The notes under the pieces: generated by a model | Seen by the model: the letters and a program-made list of their open reading frames with translations, nothing else | Told to the model about the DNA's origin: nothing | Databases searched by the model: none | Part shown: positions 27,349 to 39,856 of the stretch, piece after piece | How the letters are laid out: every line of letters starts with the position of its first letter | Numbering within the stretch: the first letter of the stretch is position 1 | Translations under genes and position numbers: made by a program | NCBI GenBank assembly: GCA_028707275.1 | Contig: JAQTUP010000003.1 | Span: 1 to 64,000 of the forward strand | Length of the DNA: 64,000 nucleotides | Reading direction: 5' to 3' | Source of the DNA: Gallionella sp. | Lineage (GTDB): Bacteria > Pseudomonadota > Gammaproteobacteria > Burkholderiales > Gallionellaceae

Positions 27349-28602
27349 TTAGCCAAACTTCGCCGAAACGATGCCCTTGTCGTGCAGCATGTTTTCGGCA
27401 GCAGGGCCGGAACGGCGTGTCAGCCGCTCGCGTTCCAGTTGTTTGTTGACGGCCTCCCAGTCAAGATCGAGGAAGGTGACCGGGGGTAAATCTTCCTTCT
27501 CTGCCTGCCGGAACAGCTTGTGCAGCGAGGACTTCGGGATGGCACGGCCACCCAGGCCTGCGATGGCGGTGTAACCCTTGAGCCCCGTTCCTGTGACCGC
27601 CATGCGCACGTCGGTCGCCACGATGCCGCCCATGCCGACGGCCAGGCTTTTTTCCAGTACCAAAAAGCGACGGCAGTGGAGCAGGGCTGCACGCACCTGT
27701 TCCAACGGGAAGGGGCGGTAACTGATGATGCCGAGTACGCCTATCTTGTGCCCCTCCTCGCGCATTTCGTCCACCGTGTCCTTGATGGTGCCCAGCACCG
27801 AACCCATTGCGATGATGATGGTTTCAGCGTCCTCAGCGCGGTAGGTGCGAATCAAACCGCCGCTGTCGCGTCCGAATGTCTGTTTGAATTCGGCGGCCAG
27901 TTGCGGAATCCGTTCAATGGCCTGCATCTGTTTGGCATGCGCCAGATACTTTACTTCCATGAAGGCTTCAGGCCCTACCATGGCACCGATCGAGACAGGA
28001 TCGGCCGGATCCAGCACCTGGCGCGGGTCAAACGGCGGCAAGTAGCTATCGACCTGTTGTTGCGACGGAATATCCACGCGTTCGAAGGCGTGAGTGAGGA
28101 TAAAGCCGTCCATGCACACCATAATGGGCATGGACAATTCTTCGGCAAGGCGAAATGCCTGAATGTGCAGATCGACCGCTTCCTGATTGGTTTCTGCGAA
28201 CAGTTGCATCCAGCCGGAATCGCGTTGCGAGAGTGAGTCGGAATGATCGTTCCAGATGTTGATCGGCGCGCCGATGGCACGGTTGGCCACCGTCATGACG
28301 ATGGGCAGGCCTAAGCCTGATGCGTTATATACCGCCTCGACCATGAACAGCAGGCCTTGCGAGGCGGTCGCAGTATAGGCGCGCGCACCGGCAGCGGAGG
28401 CGCCGATGGCTACCGACATGGCGGCGAATTCACTCTCGACGTTGATGAACTCGCACGGCGTCAATTCGCCTGCTTTGACCATCTCGCCCAGCGCCTCGAC
28501 GATATGGGTCTGCGGCGAGATAGGGTAGGCGCAGATGACTTCGGGTCGACACAGCGCGATGGCTTCGGCAACGGCTTTTGAGCCTTCGGTCTGTTTAAGC
28601 AT
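27349..28602 (-). CDS. porA: 2-oxoacid:acceptor oxidoreductase alpha subunit
   Basis: 417 aa. PorA type: N-terminal GSKAVAEAIALCRPEVICAYPISPQTHIVE, then FINVESEFAAMSVAIGASAAGARAYTATASQGLLFM, typical for the pyrimidine-binding domain. C-terminal domain with YRPFPLEQVRAAL. Catalyses, with beta and gamma, reversible CoA-dependent oxidative decarboxylation of a 2-oxoacid using an external electron acceptor. Overlaps porG by 8 bp. Confidence 0.92.
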   Translation of the reverse strand: MLKQTEGSKAVAEAIALCRPEVICAYPISPQTHIVEALGEMVKAGELTPCEFINVESEFAAMSVAIGASAAGARAYTATASQGLLFMVEAVYNASGLGLPIVMTVANRAIGAPINIWNDHSDSLSQRDSGWMQLFAETNQEAVDLHIQAFRLAEELSMPIMVCMDGFILTHAFERVDIPSQQQVDSYLPPFDPRQVLDPADPVSIGAMVGPEAFMEVKYLAHAKQMQAIERIPQLAAEFKQTFGRDSGGLIRTYRAEDAETIIIAMGSVLGTIKDTVDEMREEGHKIGVLGIISYRPFPLEQVRAALLHCRRFLVLEKSLAVGMGGIVATDVRMAVTGTGLKGYTAIAGLGGRAIPKSSLHKLFRQAEKEDLPPVTFLDLDWEAVNKQLERERLTRRSGPAAENMLHDKGIVSAKFG

Positions 28603-29200
28603 GCTCTTCCTCCTTCAAGGGGGAAGTTGGATGGGGGTTCATCATCTCTTTCACCAGCTCGTAGGCTTCGGTTGCTGCGGCAATATTGCCATCGGCGACT
28701 TTGCCCTTGAATTTTTCGTTGATCGCCATGATCACCGATTCCAGACGGATGGTGCCCGACAGCGCGGCGAAACCGGCGATCAGGGGAACGTTGGGTATCG
28801 GGCGTCCTACATGCTTGAGCCCAAGTTCAGTGGCTGGCAGTGTGCAAAACCTGGTTGAGTCGAAATTTTTAGCCAGATCGCCCAGGCCGAGTTCTTCAAT
28901 GCTGTGGCGCGAGTTGAGCAAGACGTAACCGCCCGGTTTCAGACCTGCAAATACATCGATCTGGTGCAACAGCGTGGGATCCTGAATGATGATGGCATCA
29001 GGTTCCACAACAGGTTCGCGCAAGCGAATCTCGCGATCCGATATGCGGCAAAACGCCACAACCGGTGCGCCGGTGCGTTCCGAACCGAAACTGGGGAAGG
29101 CCTGCGCGTGGCGTCCTTCCTCGAACGCGGCGACGGATAACATCTCTGACGCCGTTACCACGCCCTGACCGCCACGACCATGAACACGAATCTGGAACAT
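28595..29200 (-). CDS. porG: 2-oxoacid:acceptor oxidoreductase gamma subunit
   Basis: 201 aa. MFQIRVHGRGGQGVVTASEMLSVAAF and FGSERTGAPVVAF are hallmark gamma-subunit motifs. First gene of the porG-porA-porB-flavoprotein-DUF486 operon. The last residues (about 188-199, PHPTSPLKEEE) look like the translation of a dispersed repeat at the gene end rather than of the conserved fold. Confidence 0.92.
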   Translation of the reverse strand: MFQIRVHGRGGQGVVTASEMLSVAAFEEGRHAQAFPSFGSERTGAPVVAFCRISDREIRLREPVVEPDAIIIQDPTLLHQIDVFAGLKPGGYVLLNSRHSIEELGLGDLAKNFDSTRFCTLPATELGLKHVGRPIPNVPLIAGFAALSGTIRLESVIMAINEKFKGKVADGNIAAATEAYELVKEMMNPHPTSPLKEEEHA

Positions 29201-29262
29201 ATGACCTTCCCCCGTTATGTGTTGACTGGCGCAGAATTCTACGCCAATTCAGGCCGCAAGGT

Positions 29263-29733
29263 TCAGTTTACGCCCAGTAATTCCACGTCAAATACCAGCG
29301 TTGCATTCGGAGGAATCACGCCACCCGCGCCGCGTGCGCCGTAGCCCATGCCGGAGGGGATGATCAGCGTGCGTTGACCGCCGACTTTCATGCCTTCCAC
29401 GCCCACATCCCATCCCTTGATCACGTGCCCGGCACCGAGCGGGAATTCAAAAGGCTGACCGCGATCGCGTGAGCTGTCGAATTTCTTGCCCTTATGGTCG
29501 GCTGCGGCTTCGTCGTACAGCCAGCCTGTGTAATGTACCGATACGTTTTGGCCGGGGGCGGCCAGTTTACCTTCGCCCAGCTTAATGTCAGTCTTGATCA
29601 GTTCGCTCATGTTGCTCTTCTCCATTTCGGTTGTGGGTGTGGCGGCTTGTTCAGAGCACGCTGTGGACGCAAACGCAGCTGCCAGCAGCAGGGCGAATGA
29701 CAGTTTAGGGATCAGGTTCATTTTTGTCTTCAT
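29263..29733 (-). CDS. FKBP-type peptidyl-prolyl isomerase, lipoprotein
   Basis: 156 aa. The N-terminus is a lipoprotein signal with lipobox FASTAC (Cys near residue 26), followed by a linker and one FKBP domain (about 50-155) with [43 protein letters not shown] and [23 protein letters not shown]. Probably outer-membrane anchored and acts on periplasmic proteins. A start at the second Met (residue 5) is possible. Confidence 0.92.
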   Translation of the reverse strand: MKTKMNLIPKLSFALLLAAAFASTACSEQAATPTTEMEKSNMSELIKTDIKLGEGKLAAPGQNVSVHYTGWLYDEAAADHKGKKFDSSRDRGQPFEFPLGAGHVIKGWDVGVEGMKVGGQRTLIIPSGMGYGARGAGGVIPPNATLVFDVELLGVN

Positions 29734-29761
29734 GGTTCGGAAATAAAAAGGTGCCGGAGGT

Positions 29762-30448
29762 TTATCGCACGCACAACAACTCTACATCAAACAAAAGCGT
29801 GGCGTTCGCCGGTATCACGCCGCCCGCGCCTCGACGGCCGTAACCCATTTCAGGCGGAATGGTCAGCGTGCGGCGGCCGCCCACTTTCATGCCCGCAACA
29901 CCCACATCCCAGCCGGGAATGACACGGCCCATGCCCAGCGGGAAATCGAACGGTTCGTTGCGATCACGCGAGCTGTCGAATTTTACACCCTTGTTTTCCG
30001 GAGATTTTTTGTCATACAGCCAGCCTGTGTAATGCACGGTCACCGTTTGTCCTGCCTGTGCCTCACGGCCTTCGCCGACCGTGGTATCTGCTATCTCGGT
30101 TCTGATTACCTTGAGCAGTTTCACGTCGAACACCAGTCGGGCGTTGGGCGGGATGTCGCTGCCGGCTCCTTGTGCGCCGTAGCCCATTTCAGACGGGATC
30201 ACCAGCGTGCGGGTTCCGCCTTCCTTCATCCCTGCCACGCCCTCGTCCCAGCCTTGAATGACGTGACCCGCTCCGAGCGGGAAGTCGAACGGGTCATTGC
30301 GGTCGAGCGAGCTGTCGAATTTCGCGCCCTTGTTGTCCGGTGCGGCATCGTCATACAGCCAACCGGTGTAATGCACGATCACGGTTTGTCCTGCCTGCGC
30401 TTCTGCGCCTTCGCCCAATTTGGTGTCGGTTTTGATGAGGGTGGTCAT
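29762..30448 (-). CDS. Tandem double-domain FKBP isomerase
   Basis: 228 aa made of two consecutive FKBP domains (about 1-115 and 116-228), each with [23 protein letters not shown] and GYG..GAG. Each is clearly related to the single domain encoded 28 bp downstream, suggesting local duplication and fusion. No signal peptide, so probably cytosolic. ATG start with AAGGAAC RBS. Confidence 0.92.
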   Translation of the reverse strand: MTTLIKTDTKLGEGAEAQAGQTVIVHYTGWLYDDAAPDNKGAKFDSSLDRNDPFDFPLGAGHVIQGWDEGVAGMKEGGTRTLVIPSEMGYGAQGAGSDIPPNARLVFDVKLLKVIRTEIADTTVGEGREAQAGQTVTVHYTGWLYDKKSPENKGVKFDSSRDRNEPFDFPLGMGRVIPGWDVGVAGMKVGGRRTLTIPPEMGYGRRGAGGVIPANATLLFDVELLCVR

Positions 30449-30540
30449 GGTGTTCCTTTTTTCGTTATTGTAGGGTGCGCGGCGTTTATTGCGCCTGGTT
30501 GTTACATCCGGCGCGATGCCCGTTGCCTCTCGCGCTTGTG

Positions 30541-31095
30541 CTATTCACTCGCAAATAGAGAGGATAGTTTGTTTTTCAATTCGTCAAAATGCGGGTGTGC
30601 AAAATCATAGGGGGTATTGGGGTAAGCCGTCTTATAGATGCTATTCAAAATGGTTTTGTGATTTTCTTTTGACTTGAATTCAGAGCACTCCAAGAAAGAC
30701 TGAATGCAGTTTTTTTGATGCTCTGGGATGGTCGATAAAATCAACGACTCCAAATAGCCTATTTTCGTCATCGGATCACACATGATATATGTATTGGACA
30801 CCTCCCCAAGTTCTAATTCGGCAATGACTTGATTTAACGTTTGTTGTGTATTTTCAAAGCCACCATGACGGGTATCATTTTTTACATCGTCGGCATCCAC
30901 CACAAATAGCAATTTATGCGGTTCGGCAGCAACGACAATTTTTAGCTCTTGATATTTTGTATGCGTGGGATCAAGAAGATTGCTCTTGCCGCTCAAGGTA
31001 TAAAAATTAGGTTTGGTTTCGATCTTGAGGTGTTTAATAAATTCTTCAAGAAATCCCCTGTCGCCTTTCCCCTCGCAAATAATGGCAACTTTCAT
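30541..31095 (-). CDS. TOPRIM-type (DUF3226/DUF4435-like) protein, candidate defence nuclease
   Basis: 184 aa. [20 protein letters not shown] gives the TOPRIM Glu (CEGKGD) after the first strand, and [13 protein letters not shown] gives the DxD motif near residue 70. The fold matches small TOPRIM proteins paired with ATPases in abortive-infection systems (OLD, RloB, PARIS AriB); which family is uncertain. Its ATG overlaps the upstream ATPase stop (TAATG), so the pair is coupled. Base composition is clearly AT-richer than neighbours, indicating transfer. Confidence 0.75.
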   Translation of the reverse strand: MKVAIICEGKGDRGFLEEFIKHLKIETKPNFYTLSGKSNLLDPTHTKYQELKIVVAAEPHKLLFVVDADDVKNDTRHGGFENTQQTLNQVIAELELGEVSNTYIMCDPMTKIGYLESLILSTIPEHQKNCIQSFLECSEFKSKENHKTILNSIYKTAYPNTPYDFAHPHFDELKNKLSSLFASE

Positions 31096-32069
31096 TATCT
31101 GACCTCGCGCTCATCTTCCATGCTGTCCAACAGCATCGCGAAATCACGCGTAATGGTCTTGATTTCCTGATCTTTGTTTTTCACCAGCAGCGTATAGGAA
31201 ATATCCTGCTCCTTCAGCCGCTTCGCGGTGCGGACGAATGAATCTATCATTTCCTTTGAGTGAGTGCTGGCAAAGACCTGGCAATTGGTTTGTCTGGAAA
31301 GCGTGAGGATAATTTCCCACAAGCGGTCCAGTTGCGTGTAATGGATGCCGTTATCTATTTCGTCCACGAACAAATAGCCGTTTTCACAGGCATACAGCGC
31401 GCAAATCATCGAAATATAGCTTTTTAAGCCGTCGCCGAATTCCGATATATCACGATACTCGCCATTGGTTTCACACTGAGGAATATTTCCGATTACTTTA
31501 AATCTTTCGATACCACCATCAAACTCTTTAATAAATATATTTAAGTCGTCTTCTTTATTTTTTCTTTGAATAATTTGAAACAACTGTGATAAAACCGAAT
31601 CTTGTTTGATTTGAGAAAAATATGTAATGTTCTCCGCTTTATTCTCAATTAAGAAACTTGCCATATTTATGTCACTTGCATTTACGACAATGTTTTTTTC
31701 ATCTACGGAAAAAGAATACTGCTTATTAATCTCTTCAAACAAAACATGAAAATCCTGTTTTATCAAATTAGATTTAACGCTATACCTTTTGTAAAAATCC
31801 AAGAAAACAAGCAAGTCTTTTACTTCTAATGGTCGTCCTAACGTCACAAGATTAGGGAGTTCTCTCGTTATTTTTACATTAAGTATCGCATTAACTAAAC
31901 GTGAGACATCTTTTGCGCGAACATTGATATACATCGCCTCCAACAACGCTGTTTTGCCGATGTTGTTTTTGCCGCCTAGCAAATTGACGCGCCTGAACCC
32001 TGAAGTCTTGAATCCTTTGAAGCACTTGAATTCTTCAATCTCAATTTCAGTTAAAAAATGGCTATCCAT
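31095..32069 (-). CDS. OLD/AAA_15-like ATPase, candidate defence component
   Basis: 324 aa from ATG 32069 (GAGG RBS); the frame to 32129 is rejected. SMC/ABC-type ATPase: LTEIEIEEFKCFKGF, Walker A GGKNNIGKTALLEA (about 33-46), D-loop/Walker B region YLFVDEIDNGIH (about 232-243) and H-loop ASTHSKEMIDSF. The signature-like segment ISEFGDGLKSYISMICAL precedes Walker B. Architecture and the following TOPRIM gene match ATPase/nuclease defence pairs. AT-rich middle part (31500-31950) stands out from the GC-rich surroundings. Confidence 0.8.
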   Translation of the reverse strand: MDSHFLTEIEIEEFKCFKGFKTSGFRRVNLLGGKNNIGKTALLEAMYINVRAKDVSRLVNAILNVKITRELPNLVTLGRPLEVKDLLVFLDFYKRYSVKSNLIKQDFHVLFEEINKQYSFSVDEKNIVVNASDINMASFLIENKAENITYFSQIKQDSVLSQLFQIIQRKNKEDDLNIFIKEFDGGIERFKVIGNIPQCETNGEYRDISEFGDGLKSYISMICALYACENGYLFVDEIDNGIHYTQLDRLWEIILTLSRQTNCQVFASTHSKEMIDSFVRTAKRLKEQDISYTLLVKNKDQEIKTITRDFAMLLDSMEDEREVR

Positions 32070-32174
32070 TGCGTCCTCGGCTATCGAAACAAACAACGGG
32101 CGGGATTCACCCGTAAAACCAGCATGCACTCACATAATCAAAGGGAAGATCGCAGTTTCGCTTATCCCTTACCG

Positions 32175-35870
<3,696 letters not shown>

Positions 35871-36136
35871 GGTGGCAGCCTTAATGTAAAACTCGCGTAG
35901 CGATTCGGGATTGATTATTGCTTTTTTCCCCCTCCTGCCATGAGAGGTCGGGAGTCAGGGAAATGAGCCCGGGGATTGCCAGACTCGTTAAAAAATAGTC
36001 GTCGATTTTACCATGTGATTAAATCCAAGTTGATACAATTGAAATTAATCAATACTATCCGTATGTTTAGATTTGATCTGTCCTGCGGTTTCGCCGGATG
36101 GTCGTGTACAATGCGCAGAAGCTTTGGGAGTATTTA
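35871..36136. other. metH/bacteriohemerythrin divergent spacer
   Basis: 266 bp without a gene. Toward the plus strand a TACAAT (36107-36112) may be the -10 of the bacteriohemerythrin gene, without a convincing -35. Toward metH there is a purine-rich leader but no recognised riboswitch element. Confidence 0.4.
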
Positions 36137-36604
36137 ATGAGTAAGATCGAATGGAACGAGCAATTCGACACGGGTATCGACGTGATCGATCAGCAGCACC
36201 GCAGGATAGTGGAATATATCAACCAGCTGGATGATTTGCGCTTAAAAGATAATTCGCGCGATGAAATCGCCATGTTGATCAATAATCTGGTGGATTACAC
36301 CATGACTCATTTCGCTTTTGAAGAAAGTTTGCAAGAAGAAGCGAATTATCCTTACATCGCGGCACACAAGAAGGTTCACGACCAGTTTCGTGAACGTGTC
36401 GCTGAATATCAGGCAAGATTCAACAAGGGCGAAAATGTTACCCGTCTATTGAACAGCATGCTGGTTACCTGGCTGTTGAATCACATCAAGCGCGACGATG
36501 CCGACTTTGCCGAGGTTGTGAGGAATCATCTGAAACAGAAAAACGCCCAGCCTGCCAGCGCGTTTGACGAAATGAAGAAAATACTCTTCAAGCCTCTGTT
36601 CTAG
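36137..36604 (+). CDS. Bacteriohemerythrin
   Basis: 155 aa, single hemerythrin domain; binds O2 at a di-iron centre. Ligand pattern visible: His in DQQHRR (about 21), HFAFEE (about 58, 62), AAHKKVHDQF (about 73, 77) and NHIKRDD (about 117, 122). ATG 36137 follows GGGAG; the upstream 13-codon extension is rejected. In microaerophiles these proteins buffer or deliver O2 (family inference). Confidence 0.93.
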   Translation: MSKIEWNEQFDTGIDVIDQQHRRIVEYINQLDDLRLKDNSRDEIAMLINNLVDYTMTHFAFEESLQEEANYPYIAAHKKVHDQFRERVAEYQARFNKGENVTRLLNSMLVTWLLNHIKRDDADFAEVVRNHLKQKNAQPASAFDEMKKILFKPLF

Positions 36605-36732
36605 CCAGTCAGGACGCAGACGTATCCCCGGCAATTTGTTGGCCGGGTACGATTAAATCGCCATCGCAGGAATCTGGCGCGTTTATAATCACACTTTTTT
36701 GTCGGAATCGACAATCCAACAAGGGGACTCAT

Positions 36733-37185
36733 TTGGCCAGTTTAGTTTGGAGCCGGGATCTTAATACCGGCATAGAGGTGATTGACAAGCAGCATCAGAG
36801 AATAGTTAAGTATATTAATGAGTTAGATGATGCGCGCAGCAGCGGCCGCAAGATGGAAGAGCTGGGGCGTATCATAGACGAGATGGTGGAGTACACCTTG
36901 TCTCATTTCAGCTTTGAAGAAAGTATGATCGAAGAGGCGCAGTACCCCTTTATCAAGGCGCATAAAAGAGTGCATGAGACATTCACGATCAAGGTGTCCG
37001 GTCTGCAACACCGTTTTGCCCAAGGTGAAGATGTTTCAGAAGAATTGCACAAGATGCTGTTCAGCTGGCTGTACAACCACATCAAGCGAGACGATGCGGA
37101 TTATGTCGAGTTTGTAGCGCAAAATGTCCAGCAGGCAAATTTTATAGCGAAGAAGAAGGGTTTCTTCAGCAGGCTGTTTGGCTGA
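36733..37185 (+). CDS. Bacteriohemerythrin, second copy (TTG start)
   Basis: 150 aa, about half identical to the copy 128 bp upstream, so a tandem duplication. All iron ligands are kept: DKQHQR, HFSFEE, KAHKRVHETF, NHIKRDD. TTG at 36733 is used after a good AAGGGGAC RBS; no ATG is available before the conserved W.RDLNTGI segment. The C-terminus is Lys-rich (KKKGFFSRLFG), an amphipathic tail like that of copy one. Confidence 0.92.
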   Translation: MASLVWSRDLNTGIEVIDKQHQRIVKYINELDDARSSGRKMEELGRIIDEMVEYTLSHFSFEESMIEEAQYPFIKAHKRVHETFTIKVSGLQHRFAQGEDVSEELHKMLFSWLYNHIKRDDADYVEFVAQNVQQANFIAKKKGFFSRLFG

Positions 37186-37221
37186 TCCGAACAGGGATCT
37201 GATTGAACCGCAGCGGTGACT

Positions 37222-37369
37222 TTAACAGGCTGCTGAAAAATGTTATGAGCGAAGCCCAGGCAAGAAAAAAAGCGACGAAAAAGCGGAGTTTACATGTAGT
37301 AAATGAGTATTTTGAGTCGCTTTTTGACGCAGTATCGACGAGGGTAATAGTTTTGCAGCAGCCTGTTAA
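37222..37369. mobile_element. 148-bp MITE-like element with 14-bp inverted ends
   Basis: Perfect terminal inverted repeats TTAACAGGCTGCTG (37222-37235) and CAGCAGCCTGTTAA (37356-37369). An internal inverted pair (AAAAAGCGAC and GTCGCTTTTT) adds secondary structure. No transposase. The open frame crossing it (37203-37481) is not a gene. Its right end supplies the stop codon of the PsiE-like gene. Confidence 0.8.
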
Positions 37370-37830
37370 GGCTTCTTTGCCTCAGTCACCGTTTCATCTT
37401 GCCGCGAATCACTCACCAGCCTGTAAACGACGCCGATCACCAGCAGCGCTGCGAGCAATAGTCCGTAGTGGAGCGGGCTGAAGCCGGCGTCATGGCCGCC
37501 GGGGGTACTGACAACCTGGACGGGTTGCACGATCATTTCCCGGATGACCGAAATCATCGCGACCTCGACGAACACGCGGACGGAAGTGCGCCCCGTCAGC
37601 AAGTAGTTCATCTCTGCCGAAATCAGCGTCGACAGTGTCCACAGGATGAACAGCGAGGCGAGCGCATGAAAAAAACCGCTGGTTGCATTCCCCGCATTCC
37701 ATGCATCAGTGGCCCTCACCCCGAAGTCCCAGATCACCATCACGCAGGCAACCCCCAGCGCCAACGCCAGCAACACGTGGATGAACTGGTTGAAGTTCTT
37801 CATGCCGGAAATCAGTTTTTGTTCAAACAT
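37366..37830 (-). CDS. PsiE-like membrane protein
   Basis: 154 aa, four membrane helices (about 15-37, 55-75, 85-105, 120-140). VFVEVAMISVIREMIVQPVQV resembles phosphate-starvation-inducible PsiE family proteins. Function unknown. The TAA stop lies in the terminal repeat of the neighbouring MITE, so the last codons may have been altered by its insertion. Confidence 0.75.
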   Translation of the reverse strand: MFEQKLISGMKNFNQFIHVLLALALGVACVMVIWDFGVRATDAWNAGNATSGFFHALASLFILWTLSTLISAEMNYLLTGRTSVRVFVEVAMISVIREMIVQPVQVVSTPGGHDAGFSPLHYGLLLAALLVIGVVYRLVSDSRQDETVTEAKKP

Positions 37831-37845
37831 GGTTGACGAGCCTCT

Positions 37846-39342
37846 TTAAAATTGTTTGTCCATGCGCCGGTATTGTACCGCTTCGGCAATGTGCGCGGTG
37901 TCGACAGCTTCGCTGCCAGCAAGATCGGCGATGGTGCGCGCCATTTTGAGTATGCGGTGGTATGCCCGGGCGGACAGATCCATACGGGTGATGGCCTGCC
38001 GTAACAGCGCCTCACCTGATGTGTCGGGCGCGCAGTAAGTGTCAATTTCCGTAACGGACAATTGTGCGTTGGGCTTGCCCTGTCTTTTAATCTGGCGTCG
38101 GCGTGCCGCGTCCACTCTGGCCTGAATGATGCTGCTGCGCTCTCCATCGGCCTGTCTGAGTAAATCCTGTTGCGCGACAGCGGGTACTTCAATCCGGATA
38201 TCAATCCGATCGAGCAGCGGACCTGAAATCTTGTCGCGATAACGCGCAATTTGATTCGGCGTGCAGTGGCATCTGCCGTTGTAGTGGCCAAGATAGCCGC
38301 AAGGGCAGGGGTTCATCGCAGCGATGAGTTGAAACTGCGCAGGAAACTCTGCGCGACGGGCGGCACGCGAGATGGTGATGTGGCCCGATTCGAGCGGTTC
38401 GCGCAACACTTCCAGAACGCTGCGATCAAATTCGGGCAATTCGTCGAGAAATAATACGCCGTGCATCGCCATGGAAATCTCCCCCGGACGGGGATTGCTG
38501 CCGCCACCGACCAGCGCCACGCCGGAGGCGGTATGGTGAGGTGCGCGATACGGGCGGGTCTTCCAGTGATTCACATCAAAGCTGCCATCGAGCGATTGCA
38601 ATGCCGCGCTCTCCAGAGCTTCGGCGTCGGTCATCTGCGGCAGGATGCCCGGAAAACGTGCGGCCAGCATGGATTTTCCCGTTCCGGGCGGGCCTATCAT
38701 CAGCACGCTGTGCGCGCCTGCGGCTGCAATCTCCAGTGCCCGTTTTACCTGCTCCTGACCTTTTACCTCAAGCATGTCAGGATAGTGGGGCACTATCGTT
38801 TTCGGATCACTGACCTGTGGTTTGATAAGGTCACGGCCCGCCAGATGGGCTGCGACCTGTAAAAGGGATCTGGCAGGATAGACCACTGCGTCCGCAACCA
38901 GAGCCGCTTCTGCCGCATTGGCTGCGGGTAAAATGAAGGCGCGACCGGAGCCTGCTGCGCGGTAAGTCATCGCCAGTGCGCCGCGTATCGGACGCAGTTC
39001 CCCTGTCAATGCAAGCTCGCCGGCATATTCATAGTCGGCAAGATGATCGGCGGGCAATTGTCCGGTTGCAACCAGTATCCCCAGGGCGATCGGCAGATCA
39101 TAGCGCCCGCTTTCCTTAGGCAAGTCAGCTGGTGCCAGATTGACGGTAATCCGGCGTGCAGGGAAATCGAACTGACAGTTTTGCAGTGCTGCACGGACGC
39201 GCTCACGGCTTTCCTTGACCTCCATCTCCGGAAGCCCGACGATGGTAAAGCTGGGCAGACCGTTGCCCAGATGCACCTCGACGGTGACCTGTTCTGCGTC
39301 CATGCCGGACAACGCGCGGCTGTACAGCACCGCGAGAGTCAT
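37846..39342 (-). CDS. comM: ComM/YifB Mg-chelatase-like AAA+ helicase
   Basis: 498 aa. N-terminal Lon-protease-like domain (GLPSFTIVGLPEMEVKESRERVRAAL), Walker A GPPGTGKSMLAARFPGILP (about 217-235), Walker B VLFLDELPEF, and zinc-like CPCGYLG motif. ComM is a hexameric branch-migration helicase that helps integrate transforming DNA (family knowledge). Its presence with a type IV pilus operon in the same window is compatible with natural competence. Confidence 0.95.
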   Translation of the reverse strand: MTLAVLYSRALSGMDAEQVTVEVHLGNGLPSFTIVGLPEMEVKESRERVRAALQNCQFDFPARRITVNLAPADLPKESGRYDLPIALGILVATGQLPADHLADYEYAGELALTGELRPIRGALAMTYRAAGSGRAFILPAANAAEAALVADAVVYPARSLLQVAAHLAGRDLIKPQVSDPKTIVPHYPDMLEVKGQEQVKRALEIAAAGAHSVLMIGPPGTGKSMLAARFPGILPQMTDAEALESAALQSLDGSFDVNHWKTRPYRAPHHTASGVALVGGGSNPRPGEISMAMHGVLFLDELPEFDRSVLEVLREPLESGHITISRAARRAEFPAQFQLIAAMNPCPCGYLGHYNGRCHCTPNQIARYRDKISGPLLDRIDIRIEVPAVAQQDLLRQADGERSSIIQARVDAARRRQIKRQGKPNAQLSVTEIDTYCAPDTSGEALLRQAITRMDLSARAYHRILKMARTIADLAGSEAVDTAHIAEAVQYRRMDKQF

Positions 39343-39368
39343 ATCGTCATTCCCGCCCCCTGACTAAT

Positions 39369-39647
39369 TCATTCGAGGTCTGGCTTCGGCGGAGATCCAG
39401 CAGTTTGAAGGGCGTCGCGTTTTGCTTCCAGCTCGGCAACGCGCGCCTCCATCGCTGTGAGCTGTTCGCGGGCGCGTAACAACACTTGCGTCTGTATGTC
39501 GAACTCTTCGCGAGTGACCAGATCAAGTTTGCTGAAGCCCTGGGTGAGCAGGGCGCGCATGTTTTTCTCGATGTCTTTGGCCGGACTGTTTTCGACGGCC
39601 GCGCTCAGTTTGGCGGACAGGTCTTCAAAAATTTTCGGGTTCAACAA
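39369..39647 (-). CDS. ubiK: Ubiquinone biosynthesis accessory factor UbiK
   Basis: 92 aa starting at TTG 39647, seven bases after AGGAGA; this gives MLNPKIFEDL, matching the MIDPKK-type start of UbiK (YqiC). The signature LDLVTREEFDIQTQVLLRAREQL and a C-terminal coiled coil AMEARVAELEAK are intact. UbiK binds UbiJ and supports aerobic ubiquinone synthesis. The longer frame to 39764 runs into the NtrC site region and is rejected. Confidence 0.9.
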   Translation of the reverse strand: MLNPKIFEDLSAKLSAAVENSPAKDIEKNMRALLTQGFSKLDLVTREEFDIQTQVLLRAREQLTAMEARVAELEAKRDALQTAGSPPKPDLE

Positions 39648-39746
39648 TGGAATATCTCCTTCAGTATAGGTGAATTGATTTCTTGAACTGTAAACGGTAA
39701 ACCGTAAACTTGTTTTTATGTCAGTGTAGCAAAACTGTTGCGGTGA

Positions 39747-39763
39747 CGCACATAACTGGTGCA
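39747..39763. promoter_or_regulatory. NtrC-type site upstream of torF-glnK-amtB
   Basis: CGCACATAACTGGTGCA: GCAC-N7-GTGC with an intact TGGTGCA half. Lies about 128 bp upstream of the predicted sigma54 start site, a normal enhancer distance. Confidence 0.75.
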
Positions 39764-39856
39764 TTTAATTGGCGTGTTGCGTACCTGTAGTGCGCGCATT
39801 GAGATGCTGAGCAGACCTGCATTTCTAACCTTTTGTTTGTTATTGAAAAATTATTG

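Noticed and set aside
35871-36000. Possible cobalamin or SAH riboswitch upstream of metH
   Set aside because: No B12-box or SAH core pattern could be recognised by eye; a covariance-model search would be decisive.
37203-37481. Open reading frame across the MITE-like element
   Set aside because: It lies mostly in the inverted-repeat element and antisense to the PsiE-like gene.
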